Assembly: GCA_937919125.1 (NCBI GenBank)
Contig: CALFOB010000021.1
Location: forward strand, 1 to 6,239
DNA length: 6,239 nt
Reading direction: 5' to 3'
From: an uncultured Micrococcales bacterium
Lineage (GTDB): Bacteria; Actinomycetota; Actinomycetes; Actinomycetales; Microbacteriaceae
Of the stretch, positions 1-6,198 are shown in pieces. Below the pieces are notes generated by a model. The model saw only the letters and a program-made list of their open reading frames with translations, was not told where the DNA came from and made no database searches. Position numbers and translations under genes: made by a program. The stretch's first letter is position 1; each line of letters starts with the position of its first letter.

Positions 1-263
1 AGACTGTAGCGAAGAAGGCAGCGCCTAAGAAGGCAGTTGCAAAGAAGGCTCCAGCTAAGAAGGCAGCTCCTAAGAAGGCTGTTGCAAAGAAGACTGTAGC
101 GAAGAAGGCAGCGCCTAAGAAGGCAGTTGCAAAGAAGGCTCCAGCAAAGAAGGCAGTTGCAAAGAAGACTGTAGCTAAGAAGGCAGCACCTAAGAAGGTT
201 GTTGCAAAGAAGGCTCCAGCAAAGAAGGCAGCAGCTAAGAAGGTTGTAGCAAAGAAGAAGTAA
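1..263 (+). CDS. Lysine-rich histone-like DNA-binding protein, C-terminal tail (5' end missing)
   Basis: The reading frame is open from base 3 to a TAA at 261-263 and encodes 86 residues with no start codon, so the N-terminus lies beyond the contig edge. The visible part is 17 consecutive five-residue units of the form xxxKK (TVAKK, AAPKK, AVAKK, APAKK, VVAKK and similar) plus a final K. It contains only Lys, Ala, Pro, Val and Thr, with no acidic, aromatic or Cys residues. Such tails are known from actinobacterial HU/HupB C-terminal extensions and bacterial H1-like proteins, where they bind DNA without sequence specificity and compact the nucleoid. The tail would be disordered and strongly positive. 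Which N-terminal domain it is attached to (HU fold or none) cannot be seen. Lysine is almost always AAG. The gene ends 18 bases before a strong terminator, so it is the last gene of its transcript. Coding status is certain; the family is inferred from composition. Confidence 0.85.
   Translation, partial: TVAKKAAPKKAVAKKAPAKKAAPKKAVAKKTVAKKAAPKKAVAKKAPAKKAVAKKTVAKKAAPKKVVAKKAPAKKAAAKKVVAKKK
3..262 (+). repeat. 15-bp tandem repeat array encoding xxxKK pentads, with a 90-bp higher-order period
   Basis: Seventeen 15-base units, each ending in AAGAAG, run in frame without interruption. There is a second level of repetition: bases 1-55 are identical to 91-145, a shift of 90 bases or six pentads. 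A diverged third copy of the same TVAKK-AAPKK-xVAKK-APAKK block starts at 168, a shift of 75 bases from the second. Synonymous positions (GCG/GCA, GCT/GCA) are preserved between the first two copies. That points to recent duplication rather than selection on the protein alone. The contig begins inside this array, consistent with an assembly break caused by the repeat. Confidence 0.9.
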
Positions 264-281
264 ATTCTTTTTTGTAAGTTA

Positions 282-315
282 GGTCCCGGTCGAAAGATCG
301 GGACCTTTCTTCTTT
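282..315 (+). terminator. Rho-independent terminator of the lysine-rich protein gene
   Basis: A 10-bp stem (282-291 paired with 296-305, containing one G-T wobble) closes on a GAAA tetraloop at 292-295. It is followed by a pyrimidine-rich, mostly T tail at 306-315 (TTTCTTCTTT). The tetraloop and the GC-rich base make it stable. On the opposite strand no T tract follows the stem (TAACTTAC), so it should stop only plus-strand transcription. It is therefore not the obvious terminator of the minus-strand operon whose last gene ends at 337. Confidence 0.9.
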
Positions 316-336
316 AACTCGATGGTTCTAAATCAA

Positions 337-1233
337 TTAGGACTTAGCGACAACCCATTCACAAGCACTCTTTAGTGTTGGGTGGTTGAAAACAAAACCA
401 GTTGCAAGCAATCTGTCCGCACTCATCTTTTGGCTGCACAACAAAAGCTCTTGAGCACCTTCCCAAAATGCCAACTTCAAAGCCAATGCCGGAACAGGAA
501 TCAGAGTCGGCTTTCTAAGAGCCTTACCAAGTTCTTGAACTAGTTGTTTGCAGGTGGCAGGCTCTGGGGCAGTTAGGTTGTAAGGACCACTGGCTGAAGG
601 AGTATTGATTAGGTGAATGATTGCTCTGGCTTCATCTGGAAGTGAGATCCAAGCCCACCACTGCTTACCGTTACCCAGCTTGCCGCCAACACCTGCACGC
701 AGAATAGGTAGCAACCTTCCAAGAGCACCCTTCTGTCTTGATAGAACCATGGTGGTTCTTGCTAGAACTACACGAACACCTGATGGAGCCTTCATAGCCT
801 CACGCTCCCAGGCAGTTGCTAGATCCGCTAGGAAGCCTTCGCCTCGAGGAGCAGTTTCATTCAGAAGGACATCTCCTGAGTCTCCATAGATACCTGAAGC
901 TGAACCACTTACTAGAACCTTTGGCTTGTTGGTTGTCTTAGCCATAGCCTGAACCAGGGTTCTAGTGGAGTTGATTCTCGACTCAATAAGTTCTTTCTTG
1001 TATTTCTTAGTCCATGGCAGCTTTCCAGTGGTGGCTCCAGCCATGTTTACAATCGCATCAATGTTTTCTAGAACTGTGTGATCAAGCTCACCGGTGGCTG
1101 GGTTCCAATGAACCTCGTTTGGCTTGGTTGCTTCACCACGAACTAGAACAACGGGGGTGTGACCTAGTGCGGTTAGTTGACTTTGAAGTTCGGTTCCTAC
1201 CAAACCGCTTGCACCTGAAATGAGAACTCTCAT
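337..1233 (-). CDS. TIGR01777-family (SDR39U1/YfcH-like) epimerase
   Basis: This is an atypical short-chain dehydrogenase/reductase of 298 residues, close to the family length of about 300. The N-terminal Rossmann motif G7-A-S-G-x-x-G13 begins six residues after the initiator Met, as expected for NAD(P) binding. A DAIVNMAGA strand follows at 59-67. The family's signature region is SGSASGIYGDSGD at 109-121, with Tyr116 at the expected active-site tyrosine position. Downstream are LSRQKGALGRLLP, a WWAWI segment, and a C-terminal part (YNLTAPEP, MSADRLLATGF) matching the DUF1731-type tail. The substrate is unknown for most of this family, so 'epimerase' is a fold-level name. I chose the ATG at 1233 because the longer frame to 1296 adds 21 unconserved residues inside the preceding gene, and because TAGGA at 1243-1239 is a well-placed Shine-Dalgarno. 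It is the last gene of the MFS-YCII-SDR operon, 7 bases after the YCII stop. A cytoplasmic enzyme is expected. Confidence 0.93.
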   Translation of the reverse strand: MRVLISGASGLVGTELQSQLTALGHTPVVLVRGEATKPNEVHWNPATGELDHTVLENIDAIVNMAGATTGKLPWTKKYKKELIESRINSTRTLVQAMAKTTNKPKVLVSGSASGIYGDSGDVLLNETAPRGEGFLADLATAWEREAMKAPSGVRVVLARTTMVLSRQKGALGRLLPILRAGVGGKLGNGKQWWAWISLPDEARAIIHLINTPSASGPYNLTAPEPATCKQLVQELGKALRKPTLIPVPALALKLAFWEGAQELLLCSQKMSADRLLATGFVFNHPTLKSACEWVVAKS

Positions 1234-1238
1234 GTTGT

Positions 1239-1243
1239 TCCTA
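1239..1243 (-). promoter_or_regulatory. Shine-Dalgarno of the SDR gene, overlapping the YCII stop codon
   Basis: On the minus strand TAGGA (1243-1239) precedes the ATG at 1233 by 5 bases. Its first three bases are the TAG stop of the upstream YCII gene. Ribosomes terminating on that gene would sit on the binding site of the next, an arrangement suited to translational coupling. It is the clearest ribosome binding site in the window and it fixes the SDR start. Confidence 0.75.
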
Positions 1244-1522
1244 ACTACTAAAAGGGCCGAATACTGGGTTCCATGCTTCGATAGTTCTCTCGCCAATTAC
1301 TCCAGCAATTTCGTATGGGTCTTGATCTAGCAAAGCATTCAGCTCTTCAATTGATTCTGCCTTGAAGATTAGAAGTGCTGCAGCTCTATCAACCATAGGT
1401 CCGCTAGCTAGTAGAGAACCATTATCTAATTGCTCAGAAAGCCAAACACGGTGGGTTGGACGAATCTGGTTTACTTCATCAGGATCAGAACTGAAGGTGT
1501 AGGTGACTGCGTAAATACTCAT
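1241..1522 (-). CDS. YciI-like (YCII domain) protein
   Basis: This is a 93-residue single-domain protein of the YCII family, a ferredoxin-like alpha/beta dimeric fold related to muconolactone isomerases. Visible hallmarks are an R21-P-T-H24 pair on the first helix, the same Arg/His spacing I recall for H. influenzae YciI, where the histidine is part of the proposed active site. Others are LLASGP at 37-42, a DPY motif at 68-70, and the C-terminal strand ending in the WNPVFGPF region. The length is full for the family. Reported members act in breakdown of chlorinated aromatics (TftG) or as domains fused to other proteins, but the function of most is unknown and no substrate can be assigned here. 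The ATG at 1522-1520 overlaps the MFS stop as ATGA and has only a weak purine stretch (AGAAAG) upstream, so translation is probably coupled to the transporter. The SDR gene follows after 7 bases. Confidence 0.9.
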   Translation of the reverse strand: MSIYAVTYTFSSDPDEVNQIRPTHRVWLSEQLDNGSLLASGPMVDRAAALLIFKAESIEELNALLDQDPYEIAGVIGERTIEAWNPVFGPFSS

Positions 1523-2703
1523 GCTTTTACTTTCTTCTCTGAGGTGCTGTCTAATAGCGCAGGAGTTATTGCTACTGCACCAAGAGCTACGAACATTGCA
1601 ATTCCATCTAGACCTGAAGCGAACCCAAAGGCAACAGTTCCTGAGAATTGGTCTACTAGGATTCCTGCAAGTGCAGCACCAACACCGTAACCAATGTTTT
1701 GTCCGCTACCTATCCAGCCGTAGACCTCTGAAGTGTCATCTAGCGGAATTGATTTAGCGATGATTGCACTCATAGTTGCAAAGGCAAGTGCTACGCCGAT
1801 ACCTGAGATAAACAAACAGATACCAAGCCATAAAGGATCTGTTGCGTTTAGGAAGATGAGAATGTCACCTAGCAACACAACTCCAAGTTGCTTGGTAAGA
1901 GCAAGTGGCGAACGTGCTCTGTGTCCGAATGCAATAGCACCAACTACAGATCCGATAGAAAGCATGGCAAGAACAAAACCTGCCTGAGCCTTTCCAACAG
2001 CTGCTACTGCACCAATCTCAAGAGCGGAGAATGAACCAACAAATAGCAGGTTCACAATAATCATGACTCGAACCAGAGGGGTTCTAAGAACACTGCCCAT
2101 TCGCTTTTTAGATCTTGGAATAGGAGCTCCTTGGACCATAGGAAGTAGAGCAAAGGTCACACCACCAATTACCTGGACAAATACCATCACAACAAGTGGA
2201 ACAGTTGTGCTGGTGGTTGCAATCAAAACGGTTGTTAGAACTGGGCCAACAATCCAAATAACTTCCTGCAGGATTGCATCCACAGAAAACAGGTTGTTTC
2301 TAACTGCTTCACTCTTTACCAAAGTCGGGTAAACGGCTCTAGCAGCTGGCTGGATCGGTGGAACGAAGAAGCCAAGAGCTAGGGCTGTCAAAATTGCTTG
2401 ACCTTCAGTCAGCGGAGCAAAGGCGATAAGTAGGAATCCGACAGGTGATACCAGAGAACAGGTGATTACAACTACCTTGATGCCATAGACGGCAACCAAA
2501 CGACCTAGGAATGGGGCTGAAATAGCTGCTCCAACGGTTGATGCAGCGATGGCAAGCCCAGCAACGGTGTAGTTACCAAAAACGTGCTCAAGGTGGATAG
2601 CAAAGGTAATTGTCTGCATTCCAAAGGGGAAGCGGGCCAATAGTTGGGCAAATAGGACTACCGCAACTCCGGGGGTTTTGAAAAGTTCTGCATACGTACG
2701 CAT
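1519..2703 (-). CDS. Major facilitator superfamily (MFS) transporter
   Basis: A 394-residue, strongly hydrophobic protein with about twelve membrane segments arranged as two six-helix halves, the standard MFS size and layout. The halves are joined by a short cytoplasmic loop (about 190-212) carrying the basic cluster RSKKR at 197-201. A degenerate motif A, GRLVAVYGIK, sits at 67-76 between helices 2 and 3; the usual Asp is replaced by Ala71. Helix 5 holds a VGP element at 152-154, reminiscent of the motif C seen in drug/H+ antiporters. PPIQPAARAVYP at 115-126 resembles the helix 4 region of DHA1-type exporters. Export of a small molecule by proton antiport is the likeliest role, but no substrate can be read from the sequence. 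The start is bounded: an in-frame TGA lies at 2709-2707, two codons upstream of the ATG. There is no Shine-Dalgarno, but a -10-like TAGGCT lies 6 bases upstream, suggesting a leaderless mRNA. It heads the operon with the YCII gene (4-base ATGA overlap) and the SDR gene. Confidence 0.93.
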   Translation of the reverse strand: MRTYAELFKTPGVAVVLFAQLLARFPFGMQTITFAIHLEHVFGNYTVAGLAIAASTVGAAISAPFLGRLVAVYGIKVVVITCSLVSPVGFLLIAFAPLTEGQAILTALALGFFVPPIQPAARAVYPTLVKSEAVRNNLFSVDAILQEVIWIVGPVLTTVLIATTSTTVPLVVMVFVQVIGGVTFALLPMVQGAPIPRSKKRMGSVLRTPLVRVMIIVNLLFVGSFSALEIGAVAAVGKAQAGFVLAMLSIGSVVGAIAFGHRARSPLALTKQLGVVLLGDILIFLNATDPLWLGICLFISGIGVALAFATMSAIIAKSIPLDDTSEVYGWIGSGQNIGYGVGAALAGILVDQFSGTVAFGFASGLDGIAMFVALGAVAITPALLDSTSEKKVKA

Positions 2704-2709
2704 CCATCA

Positions 2710-2715
2710 AGCCTA
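2710..2715 (-). promoter_or_regulatory. Candidate -10 element for a leaderless MFS-YCII-SDR mRNA
   Basis: Minus-strand TAGGCT (2715-2710) fits the actinobacterial TANNNT -10 pattern. It ends 6 bases before the MFS ATG, placing the expected +1 on or next to the A of the start codon. The 41-base gap after the PMT stop has room for this element. No recognisable -35 is seen at a 17-base spacing, and there is no Shine-Dalgarno. This is inferred from pattern and spacing only. Confidence 0.4.
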
Positions 2716-2744
2716 ACCGAGGCCACCGATACTCGAGATTGGGG

Positions 2745-4292
2745 CTACACCCAGGATGGAAGCCACATGTGGAGCTGCCAGAAGTCATAGCTAATCCACA
2801 TCCCACTCCATAGTGGGTAGAAGAATATGGTCACCAGAGAGACCAGAACCAGATAGCCAGCAATCCATATAGCCGCCTGTCTTGGTTTAGCAGAGTTCTG
2901 GAACCAAGCCCTAAGTCCTGCAGTTAGCATCAACATAATCCAAGGAGAGAAGGCGATCACATAGAACTCAAACATTGTTCTATTTGGGAAGAGTAGCCAG
3001 GGGAAATATCCAGCAAATAGTCCAAGAGCCAAAAGAGTAGTTGTTTTATCTCTGGTTCTGAACCAAGAAGCTGCCAATACGCTCATGGCTAGAAGTGCGG
3101 CCCACCAAATAAATGGATTACCAAGAGCAGTAATTGCTGATACACAATCTGAACCCTCGCTCTCAAATAGACATCCTGCTTTTCCGTCTTCCCAGAAGAA
3201 AGCAGTTGGCTTCAACATAAAAGGCCAAGTGAAAGCCTTAGCTTCATAAGGATGTGAAGTACTCAAGCTGATATGGAAGTTATAAATCTCAACGTGATAG
3301 TGCCATAGCGATTGAAGAGATCTAGGAATCCACGAAAGCAGTCCTGTGAAGGCATTACCTTCTTGGTCTGCCCAGTTTCTACTCCAGGCATCTTTCGACA
3401 GGAGCCATCCAGTCCAACTGAATAGATAGGTAAGGAAAGTTGGAAGACCAATCAGGACTCCGTTGCGAAGTGCTTGAACCAGTGAGGGCACTACCCAGAA
3501 CTGCTTAGGCAAAGCTGTTCCTGACTTACGCTCAATACCTTTTTGAACCTGATAGTTCAGATTCGTTTCACTGAAGATTACATAAAGCACAAAGCCAACA
3601 ACAAAGTAAAGACCAGACCATTTAACAGCCGTTGCGCAACCTAAAGCCACACCCATAGCTATTAGCCATGGTCTGTTCCAGCTACCAATACGAACTTGCT
3701 TTCTATCTCTGAGAAGGAAGTAGAAAGCAAGAATTACAAAGAATCCAAGAATCTGATCTAGCAGAGCTGTTCTAGAAAGAACTATGCCAACCCCATCAAT
3801 AGCCATTAGGAAACCAGCAACCAATGCCCAGATGTTTGAGTTGAATATCAGCTTTGCCGATTTCATTGTTAGCCAAACGGTTGCAATACCTAGAAGAGCA
3901 ACAACGATTCTCCAGCCAAATGGATCACCTGCTCCAAAGACCAGCAGTCCTAACCCAATCAGCCATTTACCTAATGGCGGGTGAACTACAAACGAAGGGT
4001 TTGCTAAGAGCACACTTGGATTGCCTGCTGCAAAGCTGGCATCAGCACCACTATCCCAATCACGCTCATATCCACCATTGATTAGAGCAAAGGCATCTTT
4101 GACGTAATAGGTCTCATCAAAGTTCAAACTCTGCGGGAATCCAAGGTTATAGAGCCTTAGAACAGCCGCAATCAGGAGAATGACAATAGGACCCCATGAT
4201 TCTAGGAGAGAAAGTCTTCTAGGACTGAGGCTAAATCTTTGTGAAAGTGTGAGCACATCTAAATGGTAGTTGCGAGAATGGAGTGTGCTCAT
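2745..4292 (-). CDS. Protein O-mannosyltransferase, GT39/PMT family
   Basis: This is a polytopic membrane glycosyltransferase of 515 residues from the ATG at 4292. The family moves mannose from polyprenyl-phosphate-mannose to Ser/Thr of exported proteins at the outer face of the membrane. The first hydrophobic helix (about 34-51) is followed by NFDETYYVKD with the catalytic Asp59-Glu60 pair in the first external loop, then by VHPPLGKW at 103-110, both hallmarks of PMTs. The KWSGLYF segment and the final MWLPSWV are also typical, the latter closing the C-terminal four-helix (PMT_4TMC-like) domain. An ATG start at 4460 would add 56 residues antisense to the rsmI core and is unlikely. Two starts remain possible: ATG 4292 (AGGAG 11 bases upstream) or GTG 4256 (503 residues; TACCAT 6 bases upstream, leaderless style). 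Divergent from rsmI, as in mycobacteria (Rv1002c/Rv1003). The gene symbol is left blank because naming varies. Confidence 0.93.
   Translation of the reverse strand: MSTLHSRNYHLDVLTLSQRFSLSPRRLSLLESWGPIVILLIAAVLRLYNLGFPQSLNFDETYYVKDAFALINGGYERDWDSGADASFAAGNPSVLLANPSFVVHPPLGKWLIGLGLLVFGAGDPFGWRIVVALLGIATVWLTMKSAKLIFNSNIWALVAGFLMAIDGVGIVLSRTALLDQILGFFVILAFYFLLRDRKQVRIGSWNRPWLIAMGVALGCATAVKWSGLYFVVGFVLYVIFSETNLNYQVQKGIERKSGTALPKQFWVVPSLVQALRNGVLIGLPTFLTYLFSWTGWLLSKDAWSRNWADQEGNAFTGLLSWIPRSLQSLWHYHVEIYNFHISLSTSHPYEAKAFTWPFMLKPTAFFWEDGKAGCLFESEGSDCVSAITALGNPFIWWAALLAMSVLAASWFRTRDKTTTLLALGLFAGYFPWLLFPNRTMFEFYVIAFSPWIMLMLTAGLRAWFQNSAKPRQAAIWIAGYLVLVSLVTIFFYPLWSGMWISYDFWQLHMWLPSWV
4257..4284. promoter_or_regulatory. 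Compact divergent start/promoter region between PMT and rsmI
   Basis: If PMT starts at GTG 4256 and rsmI at GTG 4285, only 28 bases separate them. Within this gap the minus strand has TACCAT (4268-4263), a TANNNT -10 match ending 6 bases before the PMT GTG. The plus strand has GAGAAT (4274-4279), four of six bases of TATAAT, ending 5 bases before the rsmI GTG. No usable Shine-Dalgarno precedes either start. Both transcripts would be leaderless, and each -35 zone would lie inside the other gene. The -35 boxes themselves are not recognisable. This is inference from position. Confidence 0.4.
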
Positions 4293-5115
4293 TCTTGCTG
4301 CAACTCCTATAGGTAATCTTTCAGACGCGTCTGCGAGGTTAATTGAGCATTTGGGGACATCTAAGTTCATTGCAGCCGAAGACACTAGGACCCTACTCAA
4401 GCTAGCCAGAGGCTTAGGGGTCAAACTAGATGCCAAGCTATTTAGCCTCCATGAACACAATGAAGCTGAAAGAGTTAGTCAATTACTTGAGATAGCGGCC
4501 ACCGAAGATGTTCTTGTAGTTAGTGACGCAGGCATGCCAACAGTTTCAGATCCTGGCTTTGTGCTTGTTAGAGCCGCTATTGAGGCAGGTATCGAAGTAA
4601 CAGTTATTCCAGGACCATCAGCAGTTCTAGCTGCCTTAGCTGTCTCGGGTTTGCCAACAGACAGATTTAGCTTTGAAGGCTTCCTGCCTCGTAAATCAGG
4701 TGAAAGAAGAAAAGTCTTCCAATCCCTATTACTTGAAACAAGAACCATGGTGTTCTTCGAATCCCCTCATCGTATTGATGATGCCCTTAAGGATGCACTG
4801 GTAGTTTTTGGTGAATCACGTCAGGCAACTGTTTCTAGAGAACTAACCAAGAAGTTTGAGCAGACTGTCAGAGGAACGATTCCTGAGCTTTTGGAGTGGA
4901 GTGCTAACCCAACTAAGGGCGAGCTAGTACTAGTCATTGCAGGTAACTCTGAAGCCTCGGTAACAACAGCCACATTAGAAGAGCTGCTTCTAGAGGTCGA
5001 AGAGGGCAGATCTTCTGGTCTTTCTTTGAAACAATCTGTAGCAAAGGTTGCTGAAAAGCACTCTTTGAGCAAAAGTGATCTGTATCAGCAGGTCCTAGAT
5101 TCCAGAGCCAGTTAA
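4285..5115 (+). CDS. rsmI: 16S rRNA (cytidine1402-2'-O)-methyltransferase RsmI
   Basis: RsmI uses S-adenosylmethionine to 2'-O-methylate C1402 in the decoding centre of 16S rRNA, on the assembled small subunit in the cytoplasm. The 276-residue product is full length for the tetrapyrrole-methylase-fold family. In order it shows LAATPIGNLSDAS at 4-16, AAEDTR at 30-35, SDAGMPTVSDPG at 80-91 (part of the SAM pocket), VIPGPSAVLAAL at 107-118 with SGLPTDRFSFEGFLP after it, FFESPHR at 157-163, and SRELTKKFE further on. The GTG at 4285 gives MLILAATPIGNL, the N-terminus expected for RsmI. A TTG at 4270 would add five unconserved residues (MREWS) and has no better ribosome site. GGAG at 4280-4283 is only one base from the GTG, too close to work as a Shine-Dalgarno. 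It is divergent from the mannosyltransferase, and metG follows 10 bases after its stop. Confidence 0.96.
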   Translation: MLILAATPIGNLSDASARLIEHLGTSKFIAAEDTRTLLKLARGLGVKLDAKLFSLHEHNEAERVSQLLEIAATEDVLVVSDAGMPTVSDPGFVLVRAAIEAGIEVTVIPGPSAVLAALAVSGLPTDRFSFEGFLPRKSGERRKVFQSLLLETRTMVFFESPHRIDDALKDALVVFGESRQATVSRELTKKFEQTVRGTIPELLEWSANPTKGELVLVIAGNSEASVTTATLEELLLEVEEGRSSGLSLKQSVAKVAEKHSLSKSDLYQQVLDSRAS

Positions 5116-5118
5116 GAT
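5113..5118 (+). promoter_or_regulatory. Candidate -10 element for a leaderless metG mRNA
   Basis: TAAGAT (5113-5118) matches TANNNT and four of six bases of TATAAT. Its first three bases are the rsmI stop codon. It ends 7 bases before the metG ATG, so the predicted +1 falls on or just before the start codon. The gap has no Shine-Dalgarno for metG (GATTGAACTA precedes the ATG), which makes either coupling to rsmI or leaderless initiation necessary. No -35 is visible at about 5090-5095. Low to moderate support. Confidence 0.3.
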
Positions 5119-5125
5119 TGAACTA

Positions 5126-6198
5126 ATGTCAACAAATTCAAACGGTGGATCGTTCTACGTAACTACACCTATCTTCTATGTCAACGATGCCCCTCACATC
5201 GGCCACGCCTATACCGAGGTAGCTGCTGACGTACTTGCTAGATGGCACCGCCAAAGGGGAGAAGACAGCTTCCTGCTAACAGGAACTGATGAGCACGGTG
5301 AAAAGGTTCTAAGAACTGCTGCTGCTAACAAGGTTTCACCTAAAGAGTGGACAGACAAGCTAGTTCACGATGCGTGGCTACCACTTCTGGAAACCATTGA
5401 CATTGATAACCAAGATTTCATTAGAACTACCGAACCACGTCACGAAGAGAACGTGCAGAAGTTCATGCAGAAGCTTTATGACACTGGCTTCATCTACCAG
5501 GGTTCATTCAAAGGCGCCTATTGTGTTGGCTGTGAAGAATACAAGAACAAGGCTGACCTAGTTGATGGAGCTGGGGAGTTCGAAGGACAAGATGTTTGTG
5601 CCATTCACTCGAAGCCTGTTGAACAACTAGAAGAGAACAACTACTTCTTCAAGCTAAGTGAGTTTGAAAAACCACTACTAGATTTCTTCGAGCAGAACCC
5701 AAACTTCATTCAGCCTGAATCAGCAAAGAACGAAGTTGTCTCTTTTGTTAGAAGAGGACTAGAAGATCTTTCAATCAGCAGATCTAAAGAGAAGTTCGAC
5801 TGGGGAATTGATATTCCTTGGGATGATTCACATATCACCTACGTATGGTTTGATGCACTACTTAACTACATAACCGCTATTGGTTATGGTCAGGATGAAG
5901 CAGAGTTCAACAAGCGTTGGCCTGCAACAGTTCAGATTGTTGGTAAAGACATTCTTAGATTCCACGCTGTTATCTGGCCAGCTATGTTGATGGCTGCCGA
6001 ACTTGAAGTCCCGAAGAAAGTCTTTGCTCATGGGTGGTTGCTCGTCGGTGGCGAGAAGATGTCTAAGTCAAAGCTCACCGGTATTGCACCATCACAAATC
6101 ACCGATCACTTTGGTGTCGATGCATTCCGCTATTACTTCCTTCGCGCCATTCCTTTCGGTAGCGATGGCTCTTTCTCTTGGGAAGATATGAGCGCTCG
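5126..6198 (+). CDS. metG: Methionyl-tRNA synthetase, N-terminal two-thirds (3' end cut by contig end)
   Basis: This class I synthetase activates methionine with ATP and charges initiator and elongator tRNA-Met in the cytoplasm. The Rossmann catalytic domain is opened by FYVTTPIFYVNDAPHIGHAYTE, split here as FYVTTPIFYVND at 10-21 and the HIGH signature at 24-27. TGTDEHG is at 52-58. The connective insertion carries a single zinc knuckle, C133-x2-C136 with C158-x2-H161, as in the one-knuckle bacterial form. The second signature, KMSKS, is at 311-315, followed by the FSWEDMSAR start of the stem-contact fold. Actinobacterial enzymes are usually a little over 500 residues, so roughly 150 C-terminal residues, including the anticodon-binding helical domain, are missing. 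Genuine sequence ends near 6198, residue 357. The following DRKSVV and TAG at 6218-6220 are translated adapter. The ATG at 5126 lies 10 bases after rsmI, without a Shine-Dalgarno. Confidence 0.96.

Noticed and set aside
1..262. Repeat array considered as CRISPR or non-coding satellite
   Set aside because: The units are in-frame 15-mers without unique spacers and encode an uninterrupted lysine-rich protein tail ending in a stop codon and a terminator.
282..315. Hairpin considered as a bidirectional terminator for both convergent genes
   Set aside because: On the minus strand the stem is followed by TAACTTAC rather than a T tract, so it is supported only for the plus-strand gene.
337..1296. 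319-residue version of the SDR protein starting at 1296
   Set aside because: It adds 21 residues overlapping the YCII gene, whereas MRVLISGASG at 1233 is the normal Rossmann N-terminus and has its own Shine-Dalgarno.
2588..2806. Small minus-strand frame of 72 codons across the PMT-MFS junction
   Set aside because: It overlaps the end of PMT and the start of the MFS gene in another frame, has no ribosome site and no recognisable motif. It is a coding shadow.
4270..4284. TTG start at 4270 for rsmI
   Set aside because: It gives five unconserved residues before a canonical RsmI N-terminus and has no closely spaced ribosome site. GTG 4285 fits the family better, although TTG is not strictly excluded.
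2745..4460. 571-residue version of the mannosyltransferase starting at 4460
   Set aside because: The extra 56 residues are antisense to the conserved rsmI core and look nothing like a PMT N-terminus. ATG 4292 or GTG 4256 is far more likely.
4479..5072. Minus-strand open frames inside rsmI (89 and 83 codons)
   Set aside because: Serine-rich, low-information translations antisense to a well-conserved gene, typical of shadow frames.
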